The position numbers were made by a program, and so were the translations under genes. A stretch of 64,000 nt of DNA from NCBI RefSeq assembly GCF_003259435.1, contig NZ_QLMA01000012.1, positions 18,620 to 82,619 of the forward strand, given 5' to 3'. The notes beneath the pieces were generated by a model that saw nothing but the letters and a program-made list of their open reading frames with translations, did not search any database and was not told the origin of the DNA. Source of the DNA: Chitinophaga dinghuensis. Lineage in GTDB: Bacteria; Bacteroidota; Bacteroidia; Chitinophagales; Chitinophagaceae. Below, piece by piece: positions 7,976 through 16,454 of this stretch (position 1 is its first letter; the number at the start of each line of letters is the position of its first letter).

Positions 7976-8942
7976 GTTTATGTTTTGCTGTAAAATTTAT
8001 TGCATTTAATTAATAATTCTGGTCAAACAACAATCAAAAAAAATACTACATAATCCTTTGCTGCTTTGCTGCTCTGCGAGAAAAAAACATCCGCTCTGCG
8101 CCGCAGGCACCTTTGCCTCTTTGCGCATTTCTTTGCGCCTTTGCGTGAACCAGCAAAGCAGCAGTTGATTATGTTTTGCTGTAAATTTTATTGCATTTAA
8201 TTAATAATTCTGGCCAAACAACAATCAAAAAAAATACTACATAATCCTTTGCTGCATTGCTGCATTGCTGCTTTGCGAGAAAAAAACATCCGCTCTGCGC
8301 CGCAGGCACCTTTGCCTCTTTGCGCATTTCTTTGCGCCTTTGCGTGAACCAGCAAAGCAGCAGTTGATCATGTCTTGCTGTAAAAATTAATTGCATTTAA
8401 TTAATTATTCTTGCCAAACAACAATCAAAAAAATACTACATAATCCTTTGCTGCATTGCTGCTTTGCTGCTCTGCGAGAAAAAAACATCCGCTCTGCGCC
8501 GCAGGCGCCTTTGCCTCTTTGCGCATTTCTTTGCGCCTTTGCGTGAACCAGCAAAGCAGCAGTTGATCATGTTTTGCTGTAAAATTTATTGCATTTAATT
8601 AATAATTCTGGTCAAACAACAATCAAAAAAAATACTACATAATCCTTTGCTGCATTGCTGCTCTGCGAGAAAAAAACATCCGCTCTGCGCCGCAGGCACC
8701 TTTGCGACCTTGCGCATTTCTTTGCGCCTTTGCGTGAACCAGCAAAGCAGCAGTTGATTATGTTTTGCTGTAAATTTTATTGCATTTAATTAATAATTCT
8801 TGCCAAACAACAATCAAAAAAATACTACATAATCCTTTGCTGCATTGCTGCTTTGCTGCTCTGCGAGAAAAAAACATCCGCTCTGCGCCGCAGGCGCCTT
8901 TGCCTCTTTGCGCATTTCTTTGCGCCTTTGCGTGAAAAAAAC
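7976..8942. repeat. Type II tandem repeat array, 190-199 bp period
   Basis: The landmark AAATACTACATAATCC recurs near 8041, 8232, 8431, 8630 and 8820, with periods of 191, 199, 199 and 190 bp. The variation comes mostly from gain or loss of a short CTGCTTTG-type block. Each unit carries GCATTTAATTAAT, GCTCTGCGAG, CTCTGCGCCGCAGGC and CTTTGCGCCTTTGCGTGAA. Parts of this unit are the reverse complement of the type I unit, for example GCTGCTCTGCGAG against CTCGCAGAGCAGC. The last copy ends in GTGAAAAAAAC and touches the stop codon of the minus-strand aldolase gene at 8943. Confidence 0.93.
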
Positions 8943-10016
8943 CTACGCGACAGTAATTTCTTTATTTAAGTACACGTCCTGGATAGCGTTTAGGAGCGCA
9001 ACCCCGTCTGCCATGGGGCGCTGGAAGGCTTTGCGGCCGGAGATGAGTCCTGCCCCGCCGGCGCGTTTATTCACTACTGCGGAACGTACTGCGTCTGCCA
9101 GGTCTTCGGCTCCTTTGGAGGCGCCGCCAGAATTGATTAATCCCATTCTGCCCATATAACAATTGGCCACCTGGTAGCGACAGAGATCAATCGGATTATC
9201 GGAGGTGAGTTGCGTATAGATACGCTCATCCAGTTTACCATAACTGGATGTACCTGTATTCAATGCTTTATAGCCACCGTTTACTTCAGGTAGTTTTTGT
9301 TTGATAATATCTGCCTGGATCGTTACGCCAAGATGATTGGCCTGGCCGGTAAGATCTGCTGCTAAATGATAATCTACATCTTTGTTGAAGGCATCATTGC
9401 GCAGGTAACACCAAAGTACAGTTGCCATACCCAACTCATGAGCCCTTTCAAAAGCATGGGCTATTTCCACCAGCTGACGATCAGAATTCTCGGAACCGAA
9501 ATAGATGGTAGCACCTACGGCCATTGCTCCCAGGTTCCAGGCCTCTTCTACCGTACCAAATAATACTTCGTCAAAGTGGTTAGGATATGTGAGCAGCTCA
9601 TTATGGTTTATTTTCACCAGAAAGGGGATCTTATGGGCATATTTCCGCGATACGGACGCCAGTACCCCAAAGGTGGAAGCAACGGCATTACAGCCGCCTT
9701 CTATGGCCAATTTTACAATGTTTTCCGGATCGAAATAAACAGGATTCTTGGCAAATGAAGCACCGGCACTATGTTCTACCCCCTGATCCACCGGCAGAAT
9801 AGACATATAGCCAGTATTGGCCAGGCGACCACTGCCGAAAAGCTGACCCAAACTCCGCAATACCTGGGGATTACGACTGGAAGGACCATAGATCTCATTT
9901 ACCGTCTCGGGACCGGGAAGATGCAACAGGGATTTATCAATCGTACTGCTAGTATGCTGCAACAGCAACTCACTCTCTTTTCCCAGTAATTCGCTGATTT
10001 TTTCCAAGGATAACAT
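8943..10016 (-). CDS. Class I fructose-bisphosphate aldolase (DhnA/FbaB type)
   Basis: This 357-residue enzyme belongs to the DhnA-type class I aldolases, which cleave fructose 1,6-bisphosphate through a Schiff base in glycolysis and gluconeogenesis. The likely Schiff-base lysine is Lys239 in ADIIKQK. Other family features are PVDQGVEHSAG, VGATIYFGSE, SGGASKG and GLISGRKAFQRP. It stands alone, divergent from the phosphatase at 10115, and its 3' end abuts the type II repeat array. DhnA-type proteins can also make other aldol products, but the glycolytic role is the most likely. Confidence 0.92.
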   Translation of the reverse strand: MLSLEKISELLGKESELLLQHTSSTIDKSLLHLPGPETVNEIYGPSSRNPQVLRSLGQLFGSGRLANTGYMSILPVDQGVEHSAGASFAKNPVYFDPENIVKLAIEGGCNAVASTFGVLASVSRKYAHKIPFLVKINHNELLTYPNHFDEVLFGTVEEAWNLGAMAVGATIYFGSENSDRQLVEIAHAFERAHELGMATVLWCYLRNDAFNKDVDYHLAADLTGQANHLGVTIQADIIKQKLPEVNGGYKALNTGTSSYGKLDERIYTQLTSDNPIDLCRYQVANCYMGRMGLINSGGASKGAEDLADAVRSAVVNKRAGGAGLISGRKAFQRPMADGVALLNAIQDVYLNKEITVA

Positions 10017-10079
10017 AACATAACTTTTTTGGCTTACTAAATTTAACCATTTGTACCCGAACCTACCATGATCATTTTT

Positions 10080-10087
10080 TATCTTTG
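10080..10087 (+). promoter_or_regulatory. -7 promoter box for the phosphatase-acetyltransferase pair
   Basis: TATCTTTG matches TAnnTTTG and lies 27 nt before the ATG at 10115. A TTTG at 10050-10053 is 26 nt further upstream, longer than the usual spacing, so the -33 element is uncertain. Confidence 0.5.
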
Positions 10088-10114
10088 CAGCGCATACATA
10101 TTTTTTAGACAGAT

Positions 10115-10699
10115 ATGACTACACGTATAGCCATTATTCGACATGGAACTACTGCCTGGAATAAAGCCGGCAGATTACAAGGACATTCAGATATTCCCCT
10201 GGATGATGAAGGAAGAGATCAGGCCCGCAAACTGGGACAACGATTGACAGAAGGTCCCTGGGACCTCGTATACAGCAGTCACCTTCAACGGGCAAAAGAA
10301 ACTGCCAGTATTGTTGCTGCTGCTATAACTCATCCGCATACACTGATGGAAGATGCCCGTCTGCGCGAAGCCGGCGGCGGACTCATCGAAGGAACCACTG
10401 AAGCAGAACGCATTGCACAATGGGGCAACGACTGGAAACTGATGGACCTGGGGGTGGAAACCACACCAGATATAATCGCCCGCGGAGTATCTTTCCTCGA
10501 TGACCTGCTGGCCGAACATGCAGGCAAGAATATTTTAATTGTCAGTCATGGCGGTTTTATTCGTAAATTGATCAGTCACCTCGTTCCAGAGGCGCCACAT
10601 CAGATAATGCTAAAAAATACGGCCGTTACCGAGCTACTGCATTCAGATAATAGCTGGAGTTGCCATCTTTACAACAGCGTTACGCATTTGGAAGAATAA
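10115..10699 (+). CDS. Histidine phosphatase family protein
   Basis: This 194-residue protein belongs to the histidine phosphatase (phosphoglycerate-mutase-like) superfamily. The N-terminal catalytic motif is IIRHGTTAWN, with the phospho-acceptor His in RHG. The second arginine lies in YSSHLQRAKETA, and the second catalytic His in VSHGGFIRKL. Family members dephosphorylate diverse small molecules, including sugar phosphates and cobamide precursors, and the substrate cannot be read from the sequence. It is followed after 9 nt by a GNAT gene, probably in one transcript. Confidence 0.9.
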   Translation: MTTRIAIIRHGTTAWNKAGRLQGHSDIPLDDEGRDQARKLGQRLTEGPWDLVYSSHLQRAKETASIVAAAITHPHTLMEDARLREAGGGLIEGTTEAERIAQWGNDWKLMDLGVETTPDIIARGVSFLDDLLAEHAGKNILIVSHGGFIRKLISHLVPEAPHQIMLKNTAVTELLHSDNSWSCHLYNSVTHLEE

Positions 10700-10708
10700 T
10701 ATCTCTTT

Positions 10709-11233
10709 ATGTTAAAAACAGACTTTTATCCATTTCCCCTTTTAACCACCACGCGACTGGTGCTTCGTGAGTTAGAACCCACGGATGATAAAGCTATTCT
10801 CGCACTTCGTTCCAATGAAGCCGTGAACCGCTATCTTGATAGAGAACCCACCAAAGACCTCATAGCGGCACAACAGTTTATCACCGCCGTCAATAATGGA
10901 ATAGCCAATGCGGAAGGCCTCTACTGGGGCATCGCCTCACGGGAAGACCTACACGTAATTGGCACCATTTGCCTTTATAATTTCGATCTGGACAATCACA
11001 GCGTGGAAATCGGATATGAACTACACCCCTCCTGGCAAGGTAAAGGAATCATGCACGAAGCCATGCACGCCGTGATACAGTTCGTTTTTGACAAGATGAA
11101 GGCACAACTGATCCTCGCTACCGTAGCTACAGAAAACCAACGCTCCATCCAATCCTTACTTAAACATGGTTTTAAGGACATATCACGTGAAGGCATACAC
11201 GAAGAAATGCATTATCAGCTGCGGCTCATCTGA
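10709..11233 (+). CDS. GNAT N-acetyltransferase, RimJ/RimL type
   Basis: This 174-residue protein has the RimJ/RimL-type GNAT pattern: an N-terminal TTRLVLRELEPTDD, a central VEIGYELHPSWQGKGIMHEA that includes the acetyl-CoA-binding Q/G-x-G-x-G/A motif, and NQRSIQSLLKHGF near the end. Members acetylate protein N termini or small molecules; the target here is unknown. It lies 9 nt downstream of the phosphatase. Confidence 0.9.
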   Translation: MLKTDFYPFPLLTTTRLVLRELEPTDDKAILALRSNEAVNRYLDREPTKDLIAAQQFITAVNNGIANAEGLYWGIASREDLHVIGTICLYNFDLDNHSVEIGYELHPSWQGKGIMHEAMHAVIQFVFDKMKAQLILATVATENQRSIQSLLKHGFKDISREGIHEEMHYQLRLI

Positions 11234-11293
11234 ACCGTGTCTCCCCCTACTTATCCAGTCAAAAAAATACGCTCAAAAATAGCCGGCTGGTAT

Positions 11294-11301
11294 TAATTTT
11301 G
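11294..11301 (+). promoter_or_regulatory. -7 promoter box for the beta-propeller/barrel pair
   Basis: TAATTTTG matches TAnnTTTG. A leader of about 110 nt would separate it from the ATG at 11416. No clear -33 TTG was seen. Confidence 0.45.
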
Positions 11302-11415
11302 AATGAATAGGATACAGATAGCGAGAATAACAAATCAGCCAAAATAAGAGCAATTGCACAGTGAACAATAAACATCTTGCTGTCGACCCAAGCTAAACAT
11401 CCTTATATTCTACTT

Positions 11416-12645
11416 ATGCGTCACCTTTTTCCCCTCACAGGGATTGTCCTGTTATGCTGTGCTGCATTGACCTTGCATGCCCAGGAGCGCGTACTGCGCA
11501 TAGATCCGAATACTGCCAGAGGCGGCACCAGTAGTAAGGTCTATGAAGATGTGCAATACATCCCGCTGGAAACTACCAAAGAAAGCCTGTTTGGGAAAAT
11601 CAATACCATGGAGGTTACAGAAAAGTATTTCATCATTTCTGATGAAACCACCAATGCCATTCTCATCTTTGAAAAAAATGGTAAGTTCCATGCAAAAATG
11701 GCCGGCGGAAAAATGGCACAATATGGCTGGCCTGGCTCCATTGGCGGCATGACTGTAGACCGGGAGAAAAACACCATCGTTTACTATCAGTTCAATAAAT
11801 CACTACGCATCATCTGCGATTTTGATGGCAAAGAATTAAAGCGGGAAAAACTGGACAGTAAATATATCATTGCATACAATACCCGATTTAAAGATGGAAA
11901 GGTGCTATCCCACAACTTCGTATCGCGGGATAAAAAGGATACCATCATGCATGAATTTGAGGTGTACAAAGACACCATCCGCACGAACCAATTCCTGCCC
12001 ATACATTTGCATAAAGCATTAATATCTACAGATTTCTTTTACTCTCAAGGCATCGTGCAGCTGACACCTACGAATAGCAAGGAATACGTTTATTACAACA
12101 AGGTATATTCCGACGTTATCCATCGGATATCCAGCGACACGGCCACTGTAGCCTTCAAGGTGGTTTATCCCATGAGTATGACGCTTCCGCCCGGATTTGG
12201 CACAGACACCACACTGGACAATAAACGCATTGAGTTTTTACAAAAAAACAAGAACACTATCTATGGCGCAGGCTACATCACAGATGTAAAAAACATCCTG
12301 TTATTCCGACTGCTCTCCTATGACATGTGGAACGATACCAACAATTCGTTTGCATATAATCTCCAATCAAACACGCTGTTCTGTATGGAGAAAATTACGT
12401 CCGACAGTAGCACATATTTCTTGCCTGTGGCTACTTCTACTGGTTGGAGCCGGGGTGGTTTCCATTGCGTACAGGATGATTACTGCTATGTGTCACATCC
12501 ATCCAATGTGATGTTCAACGCTTATGAAGCGAATAAAGCAGCACGCAAAGTCGTATATCCACCGGCGTTACAACAATATTTTTCCAAGGGTAAATCTTCC
12601 GACAATCCTGTCATCGTCATGTTTAAGTTCAAAGATAAATTCTAA
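11416..12645 (+). CDS. Exported 6-bladed beta-propeller protein
   Basis: The ATG at 11416 gives a 409-residue protein with a clean signal peptide (RHLFPLTGIVLL, cleavage likely after LHA). An upstream TTG in frame at 11377 would put 13 residues ahead of the signal and is less likely. The segment YEDVQYIPLETTKESL followed by repeated beta-strand stretches such as KYFIISDETTNAILIF resembles the 6-bladed beta-propeller family (DUF5128-like) common in Bacteroidota. Function is unknown; a role at the cell envelope with the barrel protein that follows after 2 nt is likely. Confidence 0.75.
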   Translation: MRHLFPLTGIVLLCCAALTLHAQERVLRIDPNTARGGTSSKVYEDVQYIPLETTKESLFGKINTMEVTEKYFIISDETTNAILIFEKNGKFHAKMAGGKMAQYGWPGSIGGMTVDREKNTIVYYQFNKSLRIICDFDGKELKREKLDSKYIIAYNTRFKDGKVLSHNFVSRDKKDTIMHEFEVYKDTIRTNQFLPIHLHKALISTDFFYSQGIVQLTPTNSKEYVYYNKVYSDVIHRISSDTATVAFKVVYPMSMTLPPGFGTDTTLDNKRIEFLQKNKNTIYGAGYITDVKNILLFRLLSYDMWNDTNNSFAYNLQSNTLFCMEKITSDSSTYFLPVATSTGWSRGGFHCVQDDYCYVSHPSNVMFNAYEANKAARKVVYPPALQQYFSKGKSSDNPVIVMFKFKDKF

Positions 12646-12647
12646 CC

Positions 12648-15481
12648 ATGAAGTACATCCTGTTTATTCCCTTTCTGCTCGGCATACTGCTGTTGCAAAC
12701 GACCTCGCATGCACAGCAAAAAGATACTATTCCGCTCGGTACCCTTCATGGCAATGTGATGGACTCTGTATACGATTATGTACTACCATCTGCTACCATC
12801 GCGGTTTACAAAGCGGCGGATTCCAGCCTGATCACCTTTCAGCTGACAGACGGATTCGGTGATTTTCGTATAGCCAAGGTCCCTGTTAACCTACCACTGA
12901 AAGTAGTAGTGAGCTTCATGGGTTATAAGTCGGCCGTCATCTACACCAAAATTCCAGCCGATACCAAAGACAAGGATCTGAAAAAGATAAATATGGAGCG
13001 TGGCGCTCATACTTTGAAAGATGTAGTAGTCACCCGGCCACCGGTGGAGCTGAATGGAGACACCCTGGAATTCAATGCAGATGCATTCAAACTGGATTCC
13101 AATGCGGTGATTGAAGATCTTTTCAAGCGACTCCCAGGCGTTACCATCTGGGGAGATGGCGTTATTACTGTAAATGGCCGGCCAGTCAATAAAGTACTGA
13201 TAGATGGGAAAGAGTTCTTTGGAGGTAGTGTGAATATGGCATTACAGAATATCCCTAAACAGGCGGTGGATAAAATCCAGGTCTATCAGCATGAGAAAGA
13301 TCCTTCCTCGCCTGTGAGAGACTCCATCACGGATATCAATATTAAGCTCAAGAAGGAATGGAAGATGGGGAAATTTGGTAAAGTAGCCGCCGGAGGCGGT
13401 ACTGACGGGAGATACGAGTCGGACGTAATGTTTAGCCTCTTTAATAAACATACTCAGTTCGCTGTGGCAGGGGCCCTGAACAATATCAATAAATCTGCTG
13501 GCAGTATCAGTTCATTGATTGATAACGGATCTTACAAAACATTTTCCGGGCTTGCCTCCTACCGGCCTAATTTCAATTCATCCGGCGTTCAGCAAACCAA
13601 ATCGGGCGGCTTCATCCTCCGGCATGATTTCAATGACGGGGCCAATGACTACGATAATAAGCATGCAATAGAAGGTAACGCCAAGTACGATGACCTCACC
13701 ACACATGTCAATAGTACCCGTAACCAGATAACGCTGCTGGAACAAGGGCAACAAGTAAGTAATAGTAACAGCAGGAATATCAACTGGGTTAAAAGACTGG
13801 ATGGGAATGGCAAATATGAAAGAAGAGCCCAAAGCTATGAATTTTCATTAGCGCCAACGGTTAATTTTTCCAATATGCGGAATCAGTCTTCCAGCAAAAC
13901 TAATACCAGCAGCTCTTCCGCGGGAGATGTAAGTCAGAACGTCAACGAATCATTTGGTACAAATGATAGTAAACAGGCAGATGTGAATCTCCATTTCATG
14001 AAGAGACCGGTCTACAAACCTGGTGGCAAAAGTACTTTAATGACCACGCAGGATTATCGCTTCCAATCCTCTTCTAACGATGCGATCAACAACAGCGTTA
14101 CCAATTTCCATTCTTTCCTGGACAATAAACAGGACAACTACTATAATCGCCGTTACGATACCCACAAGAATGCGATGAGCCATAATCTGGATTCCAAGTT
14201 TGGCGATTTATCCCAACTGCTAAAAAAGGGTAAGCTATTGCCAGTTTCTGTCTATGCCTATAACTATATCTCTGTTTCAACGGAAAGAAACAATGCCGCT
14301 GTACAGGACTATGATACTGCGCATAAAACGTATACAGCTAACAGTTATCTGACTAATAAATCGGATCTGTTGCAGGTAAAGGAAATGCCTGCACTGGAGT
14401 TCAGCAAAAGTATCAGCAGAAATTTTGTGAACCGCTATTACAGATCCCTCAATTTCTCCTTTGTGCTGAAAGAGGAGTTTTTTTACATGCAAAATAGTTC
14501 AGAAAAATCTTTCCAGAATATATCCAGAAGGTATAACAACTTTATTCCACACGGATCTATTTCCTATAATAATTACCTGATTGATCGCAGTCTACCTATG
14601 CAACGCTGAGCTTTGTTCAACGGATGAGATATGCTTCTGTTACGCAATTGGCGCCATTGATCGATAGTAGCTATGTATTGTTCCAGCAGTATGGAAATGC
14701 AAGGTTAAATGAAGGACGCACGCAGGAATTATCCCTCAGCTTCAGTTCCAACAAACTGCAATCTCCCAACCCATCTAACTACAATTTCTACATCAACATT
14801 AATCGTACTAACAATGCGATCGGCGACAGTAGCATTTATACAGATGATGGGAAAGTCCGCCGATACCTTGTAAATGTCAACAATGTGCGTTCCGGTACCT
14901 TTACCGCCAATATGCGTAAAGGCGTCAAACTGGGGAAAGTGATGTACACGATCGAACCTTCTGCCAGTGTAAATTTGAACAGTACGCCCGCATTTGTGAA
15001 TAATGTGAACAGTGAATTAAAATCACAATCATATGCAGGAACGCTGTCCATTGGCTATGAGCTGCAAAGCAAATTTATACTGAGAGTAACGGAAAGTCTG
15101 ACTGCGTCTAAATCCCAACAGAACTTCCGCAATACGAACAGCGAGGCACTCAACAATTCGCTCCGACTATTAGCTACCTGGTATATCAATAAATCGTTTA
15201 CGCTTTATTCGGATGTAGACCGCAATACCAATACCAATTCCGGCACACAGGGCGTACGTTTCACCAATTGGTCTATGAGTGCGAACTATCGCTTCCTGAA
15301 AGGAAAGAATGCCGAAATCAGATTGGCGGCATATGATATCCTTCATCAAAACAAGGGCATTACCAATACTACGGCGCAGAACTTTATTACCACCAATACG
15401 ACTAATGTGATGCAACAATTCTTTATGTGTACCATCGCTTACTATCCGCGAATGTTTGGCAAACATCCAACAGGCAAATAG
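12648..15481 (+). pseudogene. Outer-membrane beta-barrel (TonB-receptor-like) gene split by a frameshift
   Basis: The first frame (12648-14609, 653 residues) has a signal peptide, a carboxypeptidase-regulatory-like domain at about residues 25-125, a plug-like region (NGRPVNKVLIDGKEFFGG, NIPKQAVDKIQVY), and the start of an OMP_b-brl_3-type barrel. It stops after DRSLPMQR at a TGA. The barrel continues in the -1 frame: from about 14597 the other frame reads YATLSFVQRMRYASV and runs to 15481. Loss of one base near 14595-14597 restores a protein of about 944 residues, a normal length. So this is a recent inactivation, a sequencing error, or, less likely, a recoding site. It is cotranscribed with the propeller gene. 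Confidence 0.85.
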
Positions 15482-15494
15482 CAGGCGCCAGAAG

Positions 15495-15545
15495 CTATAT
15501 TAAAAAGACCATGACATCTGCGATGCCATGGTCTTTTTAATATAG
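15495..15545. terminator. Bidirectional terminator
   Basis: Perfect 19-nt arms (15495-15513 and 15527-15545) contain AAAAAGACCATG and CATGGTCTTTTT, with a further CATC/GATG pairing inside the loop. The A- and T-runs make it work in both directions. It separates the convergent barrel gene and the small membrane-protein genes. Confidence 0.9.
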
Positions 15546-15557
15546 TCTGCTTTTCTT

Positions 15558-16004
15558 TTATTTGAAGAGAGGTCGGATTCTTTGCCACCAGCCCCGAATT
15601 ACATTATAGGGGAAAAGTAATTGCCATAAAAATACTAGGAAAGTAAGATAATATGCCTTCATTAGTGCGATAGCATAGTCAAAATCATTGGTATAGGCAA
15701 TATGGAAATGTCGGTTTCTCCGTTCGAACATTAGATCCAACACTATTAATGCCATTGTACCCCAAATATGCCACCAACTAATCCGCCGTGAATAGACCAC
15801 CTTATCTACCAATAAATATGCAGCGCCACAACAGGAAATAAATATGGCGAGGATACAAAAAAGCATAGGTATATAATCATTTAGACCACGATCATTCCAG
15901 TGCCAGTATGTATTTCCCAGGAAACTAACCAGGGCAGCAAAATAACTGCAACCCGCCAACAAGAAAAACAGGTAATATGGTTTTATAGATAACTTCATCG
16001 GCAT
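15558..16004 (-). CDS. Small integral membrane protein, paralogue A
   Basis: This 148-residue protein has four hydrophobic stretches (about residues 10-28, 44-66, 80-92 and 115-135). It ends in FLWQLLFPYNVIRGWWQRI. It is a clear paralogue of the protein encoded just upstream: both share a start MK-x-S-x-KPY-x-LF, then DKV-x-YSR and SWWHI-x-GTM, and finish with FPYNVIRGW. The start codon overlaps the upstream stop by one base (TAATG), indicating coupled translation. No known family was recognised. Confidence 0.75.
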   Translation of the reverse strand: MPMKLSIKPYYLFFLLAGCSYFAALVSFLGNTYWHWNDRGLNDYIPMLFCILAIFISCCGAAYLLVDKVVYSRRISWWHIWGTMALIVLDLMFERRNRHFHIAYTNDFDYAIALMKAYYLTFLVFLWQLLFPYNVIRGWWQRIRPLFK

Positions 16005-16447
16005 TATGCTTTGTTCAACCAGCCCCGTATCACATTATAAGGAAAAATGAGCTGCCACAATAAAATCATCCAGACTAACAAGATATTCCTTAGCAAGAGG
16101 TAGCCGAGGGAATCGTTGAGAGAATGATTTTGATGAAAGCTGGAGGCATATGCATCCAATAACATTTTAACAGTAATCAATAGCATGGTGCCTACAATAT
16201 GCCACCAGCTTAACTTACGGGAGTACATTACTTTATCCAGCAACATATACACAATACCGCATATCATCAAAAAAATGGCCAATACAACCAAAATTGATGA
16301 GAAAGGAATAAGATAATAAGTATCGTAGATATGAAAATCTGTTAACTGCTTACTTCCTGTTAAGCCCATTACCAGACTTATCAGCGCCAGTACATAAAAG
16401 AGCATATAGGGCTTGAAAGACCATTTCATTCGGATATATTTTTTCAA
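16004..16447 (-). CDS. Small integral membrane protein, paralogue B
   Basis: This 147-residue protein with four probable TM helices is the paralogue of the gene that follows it. The segment DFHIYDTYYLI recalls the HDTYYVVAHFHY region of haem-copper oxidase subunit I, but the histidine ligands are missing. The long start is used here. Alignment with the paralogue favours the internal ATG at 16429 (MKWSFKPY against MKLSIKPY). On the minus strand TAACTTTG (plus 16450-16457) matches TAnnTTTG and overlaps the stop codon of the GH116 gene, so the pair may also have its own promoter. Function is unknown. Confidence 0.72.
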   Translation of the reverse strand: MKKYIRMKWSFKPYMLFYVLALISLVMGLTGSKQLTDFHIYDTYYLIPFSSILVVLAIFLMICGIVYMLLDKVMYSRKLSWWHIVGTMLLITVKMLLDAYASSFHQNHSLNDSLGYLLLRNILLVWMILLWQLIFPYNVIRGWLNKA

Positions 16448-16454
16448 GTCAAAG

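Noticed and set aside
7245..8396. Several 60-134-residue frames on both strands in the right repeat arrays
   Set aside because: All are periodic translations of the same units, which stay open because the repeats contain few stops. They are not protein genes.
1..8942. Repeat arrays as CRISPR
   Set aside because: Units are 157-199 bp and near-identical over their full length, with no short repeat and unique spacers, and no cas genes.
16004..16447. Small membrane protein as a haem-copper oxidase subunit
   Set aside because: Only a short HIYDTYY stretch is alike; the ligand histidines and the usual length (around 500 residues or more) are missing.
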